Below are positions 22,273 through 33,691 of a stretch of 64,000 nucleotides of DNA, in pieces (within the stretch, counting starts at the first letter, position 1; each line of letters starts with the position of its first letter). The notes under the pieces are model-generated. The model saw only the letters and a list, made by a program, of their open reading frames with translations, made no database searches and had not been told where the DNA came from. The DNA lies in NCBI RefSeq assembly GCF_000346465.2, contig NC_034016.1:18464570-18528569 (forward strand), given 5' to 3'. The position numbers were made by a program, and so were the translations under genes. This DNA is from Prunus persica (lineage: Eukaryota; Streptophyta; Magnoliopsida; Rosales; Rosaceae).

Positions 22273-25154
22273 TCAACATCGGCCATGAACAGCAAACGGT
22301 GCAGAATTAACCTTCTCAGGATTGCCTATCACCATATCCGCAAGCATTTCAGCAGTCCCTAGAGCCTGAAATTGGACCAAAATCATGGTTGATTCTTCCT
22401 TTACTTGACATACAAGTAACTATTAACAATTTATTATTCACTGTCCACTGACGTTTAGCCCAGCAATAGCATGCACAAATTTTGTAAGAAGCAAGAACTT
22501 GGGGAAAATCTCTATATAATCAGAAGAGTAACAACGTATGAGTGCTACCATAGAAAGTCCTCCCCCTTCATGTCCAGTTGCGAGGAACACGTTTGCCACA
22601 CCTGGCACAGGTCCAATCACTGGCTTCCCATCAGGCACTGAAAGGGTACAGATTATGTCATTCATCAATTTCACAAGAAATTACTAGACTTTTTAGTACT
22701 AGCATACATTTGAAATCCTTAGAATACGATGACCCAGATGTTGCTCACTTCCATTAGGTTCTGAAAGATATCAAAACTTACTGTAAGGTCGTAATCCTAC
22801 TCTCACTTCTCTGCTCTTACTGAAATCCGAAAGGGACTTTTCTCTTAATTTGGGAAAGAATTCCCCAGCTCGGTCCCATATACGACTAATGATGGATTCT
22901 TCCAATTCCGAGCAGAACCCAGCAAATTGGCGGCTGCTCCCTAGAGAGAGAGAGAGAGAGAGAGGGAAGGGGGGGAAGATGCCATAGAACAATATGATCA
23001 TGCATAATTCTGAAGAGAGAGATCTCAAAAAATTAGTACTGTAAGTTTGGTTAGGAAACATTTCCAGGTCACTTTAGATACATTTATTAGTTAGTGTTGA
23101 ACCATGATCCAGAATAAGCCTGAGATCTTTAGACTCATAGCTAACTGCAAGTTATAATTACAAAATTTCAAGTCTTGTCAAGAAAAGAAACAGTCATCTA
23201 CGCTTTACCAAGAACAATGTTCCCCGCTGTGTCCATAGTGGCTGTCATTGAAACAGACAAGGTTTGTCCATCATGATCAAGCAATCCAGAAGTTGATATG
23301 TTTGGAAGTGGAATTGCAGTTTGATGATCAACATATCCCACCTCCATCAGGCCATGATTGAGTTGAAAGGAATTAAAATTCTCAAGCACTAGAAGGTGAC
23401 CCTGTCATGCAGATCAAATATTAGGTGGGTCTTAACACAAAAGTTAGAGAAATTAAACCACCTTGTTCGGAAGGTTGGATGGCATAAAACATGAATCATA
23501 TGATGACTCTACTTCAGTTAATCAAAGCAAAAATCAGTGAAAGTAAAGCATCAGTTTAAGAAATGCAAGAGAAGTCTGTTCAAATTGTACATTTAAACCT
23601 TTCGTGGTTTCACAGGGACGTCCAGTACAACTTCTGATTCTCTAAGCAGGTCACACATCAAAGAGCCACTCCAACAACCAGCTGCAACTACAATGGCCTT
23701 CTTAGTGTACAAGATATTCCTAGAAGTCTTCATAGCCTCAACCTCCCCACTGCCACCAGATCTGAGAACATGAAGATTATAAGAGTATTAGCTTAACAAT
23801 CTAGCCCACCTCTAAAATTCTGCATTCCTGTCCTTTGGTCTCTCAGTGAAACATCCAGCGCACCCAAAAGAGTATGATAGCAAACCTTAATAAACTTATC
23901 ACCGGATCATTATAAAACTCAGCATATCTACCCTTTGATGAATAATGCCTGTTACCCTACACTAAAAAAGTTCAATATCATTAATACACCAATTATGATA
24001 GGGTCACTAAATTTGTTCACAGTGTCATGCACAGTAACTTGCTAGAAATGAATAAGGATCAGGCTCATTTTTGAACAAATGAAACACCGACGCATCATTT
24101 GATGAAAAACTTGGTGACCCTAGTAAGAACAGCAAAGATAAAGCTAAATAGCTTTTTTTTCTTAAACGAGAAAAAAGAACCTTTTCAAGGAATTCAACTG
24201 CACGACGAGCATCCAATTGGCAATCATCAGGCAGAAAGGCAGCTCCAGTATCTTTATCAACCATCAGTTCGGGTTCCTTCACAAGCAAGTCAATGGCAGA
24301 CAAGTACTCTGCTCTTAACCCAGCTTCACATAGCAGCTTTACCCTCCGTTTTAACATGTCTGACTCCTCAGGGGTTCTACCAACAAGCAAGCTCCCTACA
24401 AAATCAGAGTAACACTTCAAAAACAATAATGCTAGAATCACCAAATTTGCTACTAAAAATTAACATAAAACATAAAAAGAATCAAAATCGAAAATTTTCA
24501 ATAAATTTTAGGCAGTGTTGAAGATACCTGTTTTCTTCCAACCCAATAGTTGCAGAGGGTCCAAGCCTTGCTCACTCAAACTCTCAGTCAAGTCCTCCCA
24601 GAGTCTCTGGCTTCTGAGTCCGAAGTCCCAAAGGTCACTGCCAGGTGTTTTGTGTGCCATCCATATATAGCCTTGGCCTGAAAAAGGGTAAACATTTTCA
24701 TCAGATTTGCTTTGACCCAGCATTTTCCAGGTGAGTGCTTTTTCCTGCACTTGAAGTTAATTGAATCTTCCCGCCTACCCAAACACTCGATAAGGAGGAA
24801 TTAATTACCAGCACCGGTGGCACCGGAGCAAGGGACAGACTTGTCAATTACGGCGACGGACAGGTCCGACCCGATTAGGAACTGCCGGGCTATGGTCAAC
24901 CCGATTATTCCAGCTCCGATTATCAGAACATCGAATGTTTGATGGGAATGGGATGCAGATATCGGTTCCGAATCGGAAGCGCAGGCGGGTCGGGTTGTGG
25001 CGGTGTGCAAGGAAAGCGATTTGGATGCGAATTTGGAGCCAAACAAGGTTGACTGGGAGGCGAAGCTACATGACTTGAACTGGCATATTGCAGAGGAGAC
25101 GACGTCGTTTGCTTGAGGGTTTGGGTGTGAGAGAAAGGTCGAAGCTGAAGCCAT
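22273..25154 (-). CDS. FAD-dependent oxidoreductase (DAO family), plastid-targeted copy
   Basis: Nine exons (25154-24809, 24677-24528, 24395-24181, 23956-23886, 23761-23599, 23401-23209, 22940-22782, 22637-22549, 22365-22273) give 492 residues. The Rossmann dinucleotide motif VLIIGAGIIGL lies near residue 78. The C-terminal RPYMPDGKPVIGPVPG and ATGHEGGG motifs are typical of the D-amino-acid/glycine/sarcosine oxidase family and bind FAD. About 70 residues precede the fold; they are Ser/Ala-rich and look like a chloroplast transit peptide. Closest relative I recall is Arabidopsis AT5G48440. The substrate is not known to me. It is followed head-to-tail by a second copy. A (GA)n tract lies in the intron before exon 7. 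Convergent with the lipoxygenase. Confidence 0.92.
22943..22964. repeat. (AG)n microsatellite in an intron
   Basis: GA run immediately next to the acceptor of exon 7 of the first FAD oxidoreductase; in the sense strand it forms a TC polypyrimidine tract ending TAG. The tandem copy lacks this run at the same intron. Confidence 0.85.
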
Positions 25155-25860
25155 TGAAACTTTGCTCGCTTTCTCCAGGTATTATGGAACGAGGGAACAA
25201 CTGTGAACTGTTACTGTGAGTGAGAGATTGAAATGTTGTCTATGAAGGGAAGCAGAGTATTCCCGCTAGACGACGCGTCGTTCATTAGAAAAGTGACTTG
25301 GTCCTTTTCTAGAAAGTCAACAGAAAACCGCCATTTAAAATGGACCCAAAATGTGGTTGGAACAGGGACGTGAGTTAGGGCACTTGATCAAGGACACTGT
25401 TGGGGAAGTGAGTTAGGGCACTTAATCAGGGCTTATATCCGAGTTTGAATTCTCCTCTTCGTAATTTATAATATCGTTTTGGTATAAAAGTTTGAATTGA
25501 AAAAAGGGTCAACCAAAACTCTTAACTTGAGATTCAAACAAAAACACCTTGTGATAATCATAAACAACAAAATCACACCACAGTCCATGTTAATCTTGCA
25601 TCAATGCTGCTTGATAGCAACATTTAGAGGCCAATTAACTAAGCATCGTTTAGAAAATGCGTTGTTTAATTTGATCGTAATTGAGACAAATTGACACAAA
25701 GAATAATTTCAAGAAGGAAGATGGATTTTCATGTCCACTATGACTGTTCCTCTCTTCTCATCGAGGCAACCACAATCTATGTAACCTTGAGGTATGAAAT
25801 GTTCAAATAGGCTTTTCCGATGGCAGCCACCAGGAGTTCCTCTTCTGTATGGTTTTATCA
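25155..25860. other. Spacer between the tandem FAD oxidoreductase copies
   Basis: Contains the promoter of the first copy and the 3' flank of the second. The phrase GTGAGTTAGGGCACTT(A/G)ATCA occurs twice (near 25370 and 25407). No coding sequence is supported. Confidence 0.5.
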
Positions 25861-28309
25861 TCAAAATCGACCATGAACAGCAAACGGCGCAGAATCAACT
25901 TTCTGAGGATTGCCTAGCACCATATCCACAAGCATTTCGGCGGTTCCTAGAGCCTGAAATCGAACCAAAAGGGATGGATAATTCTTTCTTTACTTGACAC
26001 AAGTAATAACGGTTATAAGATTATCTGTAACAAGCAAGAAATATTGGGAAAAATATTTCTCAGTGTATAAATTTCTATATAATCAGCTGAATCACAATGT
26101 AATGAGTACTACCATAGTAAGTCCTTCCCCTTCATGCCCGGTTGCAAGGAACACGTTGGCCAAACCAGGCACAGGCCCGATCACTGGCTTCCCATCAGGC
26201 ACTGAGACAGTACAGGTTATGTCATTCATCAATTTCACAGGACATGACCAAAAAAAATTTAGTTCTAGCATGAATTTGAAATCCTTAGAATATCCAACGA
26301 TCCAGATTTTGTATATTTTCATTATGTTCTAAAAGATATCAGGACTTACCGTAAGGTCTTAATCCTACTCTCACTTCTCTGCTCCTACTGAAATCTGAGA
26401 GGGGCTTCTCTCTCAATTTGGGAAAGAACTCCCCCACCCTCTCCCATATGCGGTTAACGATGGATTCTTCCACTTCAGTGCAGAAACCAGCAAACTGGCG
26501 GCTGCTCCCTGCAAAGCCATAACAACTAACTGCACGTTATAATTACACAATTTCATGTTTTCTCAAGAAAAGAAACGAGTCATCAAGGTAATGTTTTACC
26601 AAGAACAATGTTCCCCATTGTATCCATAGTGGCTGTCATTGATACAGACAAGGCTTGCCCATCATGATCATCAAGCAATCCGGAAGTTGATAAGCTTGGA
26701 AGCGGAACTGCAGTATGATGATGATCAATATATCCTGCCTCCATCAGACCATGATTGAGTTGAAAGGAATTAAAATTCTCCAGCACTAGAAGGTGACCCT
26801 GTCACACAGATCAAATGACATATAAATGACACAAATTCAAAGCAACATAGATGACATTTATGCATCTGGAAAAGCCAACTATGGTATTTTAACATCTATG
26901 CAAGAAGAAGTCTGTTTGAATTGTAGACTTAAACCTTTCGCGGTTTCATGGGGATGTCCAGGACAATTTCTGATTCTCTAAGCAGATCAGACATCAAAGA
27001 GCCACTCCAACAACCAGCTGCCACTACAATGGCCTTCTTGCTGTGCAAGATATTCCTAGAAGTCTTAATAGCCTCAACTTCCCCACTGCCACCAGACCTG
27101 AGCACACACACAAAGAGTTTCAATAGTATTAGCTTAACAATCTAGCCCATCTCTAAAAACCAAATTCTCCATTTTTTTTCCCCTTGGTCTCTCAGTGTAA
27201 TAATCTCCAGCTCACCCAAAAAAATTCAATAGCAAACCTTAACAAACTTATCACTGGATCATTATAAAACTCTGCATATCTACCCTTTGATGAATAATGC
27301 CTGTTGCCCTACAAAAGTGGGAAATAATTTATAGACCCATAACGATAAGGTCACTAAATTTGTTCATATAGCGAAATAGTTTTGGTTTTCTTTTCTTAAA
27401 AACAAATGAACCTTTTCAAGAAATTCAGCAGCGCGACGGGCATTCAGTTGGCTATCATCAGGTAGAAAGGCAGCCCCAGTATCTTTATCAACCATGAGTT
27501 CAGGTTCCTTCACATGCAAGTCACTGGCAGACAAGTACTCTGCTCTTAACCCAGCTTCACATTGCTGCTTTACCATCCTTTTTAACTTGTCTGACTCCTC
27601 CGGGGTTCTACCAACTAGCAAGCTTCCTATGAAACCAAACCAACACTTTCAAAAAAAAAAAAAAAAAAAACTAACTAACTAATGCTATAGTCACCAAATT
27701 TGACAACTCTGAAAATAATGTGTTAGTACACATGTTAACAATAAACGAAGTTAAAAGTCGGTCCGCATTTGAATAAATGAAACACTGTCACATAATTTCG
27801 CGAATTAATTTGATGTCAAAATACTTTTCATAAATGTTTTAGTACCTGTTTTTTTCCAACCCAATAATTGTAAAGGGTCCAAGCCTTGATCTTTCAAACT
27901 CTCAGCCAATTCCTCCCAGAGCTTCTGGCTTCTCAGAGCCAGCTCCCAACCCTCGCTGCCAACTCTTTTGGATGCCATCCATATATAGCCTTGGCCTAAA
28001 AACAAGGTCCACATTTTCATCAATTTTTCACTTGACCCAACATTTTTCAGATGAATGTTTTTTTTCCTGCATTTAATTAAATTTAATTTTCCCGCCTGCC
28101 AAACAATCAGTAAGGAGCTAAACATTATCCTTACCGGCACCGGTGGCGCCGGAGCAAGGGACAGCCTTGTCGATTACGGCGACGGATAGGTCCGACCCGA
28201 TCAGGAACTGCCGGGCTATGCTCAACCCGATTATTCCAGCTCCGATTACCAGAACATCAAATGTTTGGTCGGAATGGGATGCAGGTGCCGGTTCAGAATC
28301 GGAAGCCAT
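25861..28309 (-). CDS. FAD-dependent oxidoreductase (DAO family), tandem copy without transit peptide
   Basis: Nine exons (28309-28135, 27995-27846, 27626-27412, 27308-27238, 27097-26935, 26798-26600, 26508-26350, 26201-26113, 25953-25861) give 437 residues. Exons 2-5 and 7-9 have exactly the same lengths as in the first copy; exon 6 is 6 bases longer and exon 1 is 171 bases shorter. The FAD motif VLVIGAGIIGL and the C-terminal RPYVPDGKPVIGPVPG are intact and no stop or frameshift is seen, so the enzyme should be functional. The protein begins at MASDSEP, at the end of the other copy's transit-peptide region, so a cytosolic location is predicted. No upstream in-frame ATG exists before a stop. 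The absence of the leader is explained by a deletion between GCTTC repeats. Confidence 0.92.
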
Positions 28310-29119
28310 TGAAACTTCGTTGACTTTCTTCTGTTGATCCGAGTTCAAGCTACAGCTCTGTGAATGAAACTTTTTGAATTCGAACGTTGACTTGAAGCAG
28401 AGTGTTCCCGTGAAACGACGTGGTTTTATTTGAAACAGCTGGTGGCGGATCCTTCTATAGAAGCATCAGTCTATATGTTAAACTCTGAATCAATGTTACT
28501 TATTTTGTATCAACAAAAAACATGTTTTGTTTCAAAAAAAAAAAAAAAAGGTAATATTTTGTTTTTAGAGGCCTAGAGCAACTCAAAGGGGTAACGCATG
28601 CCTTACCACATTGCCATTCTAGGTAAGGAAGGATGAAGTTGGAAACGAGATAAAATGGCCTCACTCCTCAACCGAGGCAAACATACTTTGCCCCTGCCCC
28701 TTGGAGATGCTCTAAGGAACATGTAGAAAGCATACGTACGTAGATAATGAGTCCGCTCCACTTGCACTCAAGTTCAAATCCCCCTTGTATAAAATAAAAA
28801 AGCGAGAAGAACAAATATACCGGTAACGCAATTGAAGAGAGTTTACCAATTAGAACTTTGTAGTAATATGTATGGTTGGATGGTTATGCATCATAAGCCT
28901 TTTTTTGGTTTAAGAGTACATAATCCTGTCTCTTTTTCATTCTACCATACAAAAATTAACCAAAAAATACAAGCGTCTTTGCCAAAACGTGAGATTACCC
29001 TCAATATAGAGGGCAACGCCATAAAGTCTCTATTTTGGGATGCTAAGCAACAATTCTCCGCCGTGATGAGTTAGAGCAAAACTGATCTCATTTCTAAGAC
29101 ATGGACTTTTACAATATTA
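28310..29119. other. Intergenic stretch, no gene seen
   Basis: Promoter side of the second FAD oxidoreductase and 3' flank of the PARN-like gene. A phrase near 28765-28785 (CACTCAAGTTCAAATCCCCC) resembles a SINE/tRNA B box but has no convincing body. No coding sequence is supported. Confidence 0.5.
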
Positions 29120-32022
29120 TTACAAGTTGTCAAAATTAATCGTTGAGTCGCTAGACCAATAGATTTCTTTGCAGTTTGCTGCCAAATTAGCTTCCACAAG
29201 GCAGTCTGGGTCTTCTAAGGCTCTATCTAAGGACTCTGCTAAATTTGCTTCCCATAAGCCCAACCTGCAGACTCTCTTGTAAGCCTCATAGCTCGATGCT
29301 CTTAGGCCCTCCGAAACTATCTCCCTTAAAGATCCACAAATCTCTTCACTACTCACGAAATCCAGGAAAGTTTCGGATAAACCAGGTCGCCAGAAAACAA
29401 CAATAGCACAGCTCTTGTCCACTAACCGAACATCAAATTCTTCTGAGAAAACGTCATGTGACTTGTGCAACAAGCTCTTGAGCATCCCCGCAGTCATGCC
29501 ACTTCTAAATCCCCATAAGAATACCAAATGATTGCAGCTGACTTTTTTCATATTCTTTGTCCAGATTCTGATATCATCATTGATTGATTCTTGGGGGCTG
29601 TCAGGGTACGGATTGGATATGTTTGTATACTCTTCAGGGGCTGGAGCCAACAGTGCATTGTTAGATGTCATAGCATTGTCTGGAATTTTCAGAATGGAGC
29701 AGAGCTTTGCAAACAGATAACACATCTTCACCACATTATGCCTATGAACTGTGCCTTCTTCATTTTCTGTAATGGACAACCCCAAACATTGTATACATAA
29801 TAAAAGTTAGGTTTGCTCTGAAGTAAAAGATCATGGCATGATGAAGAGAAATCTCACCAAAATGAGGTTATTTTATTGAAAACTAGTCAAGCAATCTGCC
29901 AAAGTTTTTTTTGTTTGTTTGTTTTGTTCTTTTGTTCTATTGTTTTTGTTTTTTTTTTTTGTTTTCCCCCCTCCCATATCAAACCTGCCGCAAGAACACC
30001 CAGAGGTAAAACCCACAAGAGCAACAAACACGTAGCATTACTGTACTTTCTCTAGAGTGTCTGTGCGTTACATGAAAACTAGGAGAAATGACTACCTTGG
30101 GGCAAGTTTTCCATATCAATGGGTGCAAAGTAATGATTATTCAGGTAGGAAATAGCTGCATGTATATTGGTCACCTTCCTTAGAGGGCCAATATTCTTCA
30201 TCATATGGTTGACATCAAGTAAGTGAGGGAAAACCAAGTGCAAGGAGTCCATGAACTCGTCTACATTAGTCGGCAGGGGGGAGAGAAACTTTGAATGAAT
30301 AAATGTGAAATCTGCATAAAAAAATTTAAATTATAACTTGAGAAACTAAGAAAGAACAGAGGCCAAGTCAGGGGTATTAAAGCTCATAGATATTTATTAA
30401 ATAGAGATACACCATTAAGGGCATTGTGGGAGACAACAGGTTTCTGTGAAGCAGAAATCAAATCGATCACCTCTCGAAACCCCCGAACTCTCTGGTTTTG
30501 TTCCTCTTCAAGGTTTTGAAGTTCTCTCTGTAAACATTCAAACCTAATGTTGATTATACTAAGCTTGATGATGCAAAACACTAAGAATTGAAAATCTCCT
30601 CTACCTCAAACGAGTCCTTGTCCTCCTTAGAACTTGTGAGAACGACACGAACAGCCTGAGTTCCTCCACCCTTTGCTGGGATTATTAAAGGAACAAGTTC
30701 ATCAGAGAACTCCCTCAACATCTGCAACCAATGACATCAAACATTAAACCAAACAAAACTCTGATTAAGCATATAAGCACCAGAAGACAGGGCCTCGGCC
30801 AAAGTATCCGAAAAATCAGATCAACCAACCTCCAATGCAAGCTGTATTTGACGTTCACTGCAAACATCTATATTCATGCATGGCCTTGATCCATAAAGTT
30901 CACTCCCCAAGACAAGTTTTCGTAAGGAACTAAGCAGAGCATCTGCAAAATGAAAAAATAATGCACTTTTTAACAAAAAAGATAACAAAATCGAAGGAAA
31001 GATAATGGATGTAAATACAATCTATTGTATTTTCAGTCCTAACCATCTTTCTTTGAACTCCTACACGCATTCTTCCAATGCTTGACTCGTGATTTAATTC
31101 TTTCAAGAAAAACTGTATCAGCAACGGTATGGGTCGAAGAAGAGTTCATTATATAGGTGCTGGGGCTTGGATTCCCTATCCGCACTTTAGCTGCGGATTC
31201 TTGTGCTCTGGACAAGTATGATATACCTGTCTCAAAAGACAAAGAGACAAAAAATCTCAAAACCTCATAAAAGTTACAGACTTGCAAGATCTCAAATTGT
31301 AGACAACAAGAAAATCAGTCCTTATTTTTTGTCTCACTTTTCCCCAATACATCATTTGTTCTTAACTTTCATATTTCTTCTCATTTTCCTAAAAATATTG
31401 ACTTGGGTATTATCACATATCATAAACTTGGTGATTAGGAAGTGAAATGATAAATCATTAGGGCAGGCTTACCATTATATATGCAGGCATTAAAATCAAA
31501 ACCTTCTTGAGCCATGGAAGTCAAATGTGATGTTTGAACTGAAAAGCTATAAGATGGCATCCCCAGCTTCAATTCATCTCTTGGGAACAATACAAAGTTG
31601 TATCTGCATCAAAATCAACAAACCCTCATTACCAATCTCATTCTCTACATGTATATATGTACGTATTTATGCACATATGTATAGTATAAGTGTACGGACG
31701 GGTGAGGAGTGAGCTTGGAGGCTCTGAGAGTGAAGGGGCAGGCGGCGAACTGAAGAAGCTGGAACCTTTCTGCGGCGTACTTGGCCTTGCAATACGATGT
31801 GTCGGCGGTGTCGAAGGGTTGGGGACGGTGCCAAGCCGCAGAAAACGACCCCGTTTTCTGCAGAGAGACGGCTACGAAGTTCGAGCCGGCGAGGTGGTCC
31901 TTGAACTCCTCCAGGGACTCCTTGAAATTCAACTTTGTCACTTCCTTCACCGCCCATTTCTTTGGGACATTGGTGCTGGTGCTGAGAAAACGTCGCCGTA
32001 TCAGTGGAGGCAGAGACGCCAT
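29120..32022 (-). CDS. PARN-like (CAF1 ribonuclease family) protein lacking catalytic residues
   Basis: Eight exons (32022-31700, 31603-31473, 31226-31044, 30942-30830, 30721-30605, 30527-30413, 30311-30096, 29766-29120) give 614 residues, close to Arabidopsis AT3G25430 as I recall it. The N-terminus (MASLPPLIRRRFLSTSTN) looks like a mitochondrial presequence. It has the RNase D-like PARN fold, including FVAVSLQKTGSF, FPRDELKLGMPSYSF and KPVVSHNALNDFTF. Active PARN has D-x-E in the first motif; here it is S53-L-Q55, so deadenylase activity is doubtful. This substitution also fits what I remember of the Arabidopsis protein, so it is probably a feature of the subfamily. It may act as an RNA-binding or regulatory factor in organelle RNA metabolism. 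Confidence 0.88.
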
Positions 32023-32800
32023 GGTTTGCCTCCGTCTTCGACACTGCCTGTTAAAAAATGTGTCTTTCAATTTTCTTTACCAGACGACGGGCTTACGACT
32101 TGTCGTTGCTTCCCTCCCTTTCGATTTTAGATTTTTTTTGTTTTTTTGTTTTTTTTAATGTAGCATTTGCATACTATTGACAAAAATACTCTTCCCAAAT
32201 GCGACATGTGGTCGCCAATTCCATGAAATTTTATGATCATTTTCGTCCAATTAGGTTACCACTTTGAGTTCAAATCATCTACTAATCTCATTAGCATTAA
32301 TTTTTTGAGCATGTGCGTGAGGGCATTCCCTTCAACGAAAATGAGCTAAAATAGGATACATGCATACAAATGAACTCATAGACAATTTAAACAAAAGTAA
32401 TAGCATAATAAAACTATAGGGAAAAACATACAATTAAAACAAATTATGGGACCATGTGAAATTTAGGTCTAGTTATGGCCCTTTTACTTCTAAGTTAAGG
32501 ATAAATTCATAAATAGTGCGAACTCAATTCAATAATTTACGATTAATTTATACTTTAACAGAGAATGATGAATCTGTCAATCTAACGACTATAACTGTAT
32601 CCCAAAAAAAATATGGTAATGTGAATCAATTTAAAATTTAGAGAACAAAGTAATATAGTGGTGATAATTAATGGGCATTATTGCTATAAGTGCAACCATA
32701 TATAAGTGTTTATATTTTAGCACCAAATATATATATAGAAGTGTTATAGAATCTCCATTTACTTACGACATGTCGTTCCACTTTAGCCCAAACACAACCA

Positions 32801-32884
32801 GTATTGGGCCCATAAAAACGAACGACATACATGAGGCGGCGGCCCAATAGTATAAATAGTATCAACGAAGGCACGTGACACGTG
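32801..32884 (+). promoter_or_regulatory. Putative core promoter of the ZRF/ZUOTIN-type gene
   Basis: TATAAATA at 32851-32858 is preceded by TGGGCC-type elements (GGGCCCA near 32808 and GGCCCA at 32841-32846). It is followed 13-25 bases later by two adjacent CACGTG G-boxes (32872-32877 and 32879-32884). TATA spacing puts the start of transcription near 32880-32890, so the G-boxes would sit at the start site. The non-coding first exon then runs to about 33087. Confidence 0.55.
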
Positions 32885-33691
32885 TTCGATGCAGATCGTG
32901 AACATCCCCCAATTGTAATCGATTAGGGCATCCGAGCTTTATATATGTAAAACCACTAAAACCAGACCGAACAAGCGACTGCGTTTCCAGCAAAGTCCGG
33001 TAGAGCTTCGATCGTCGTACAAGACTCGAGCTTCTCCGCCAAAAGCTCCATTGCAAGCCCTCATCGCCTTCATTTTCTCAGCTCAAGGTTAGGGTTTGTT
33101 CTTCGTCGACCTTTATTTTGTTTCTTGTCAATTTCTGTTGAATCGTCTTGTTGTGTTGGTCATTTCTTGGTTGCATGGAATCTGTAGAGTCTTTTGGAGA
33201 GGTCAAGTAGCTATGTTTCGGTACCATCAAATATGAAATAACCCAAAAAGTTTTTTTTATTTGTTGATTTTCTTGGTTAATAAAGTAATAATCTTTATTG
33301 GAAAACATGGTATAATTATATGGTGGTATATGGTACTGGTATGTAATTCATGGAACAAACAGTATGATGTATGTTTTCTAGTTAAATTTATTGAGTTGCG
33401 TCTAGAAAATGCCTGTACGTCTGTATGTTGAAGAAGGGTTGGTTTCTCTGTTTGGACCTGTACCACGATTATGATATTCTATACATGTTCAATAGTTTGT
33501 GTATCATATTTATGTTGCATCATTTGGTGTTGTAGATGTTCTGATTGAAGTTTGCTTTGCTTGTTATTGCAGTGTGGAGATTGTGAGGTGTCATATTAAC
33601 TGGTTTCTGAAGTGCAGTGAAGCTTTTTCTTGAGTACAAAATTAGTCTAAATTTATACAGTTCTTGGCACTGTTGATTTCTTGTAAACGTC

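Noticed and set aside
31690..32158. Two long plus-strand ORFs (146 and 125 codons)
   Set aside because: Antisense to the GC-rich first exon of the PARN-like gene, which has splice and family support.
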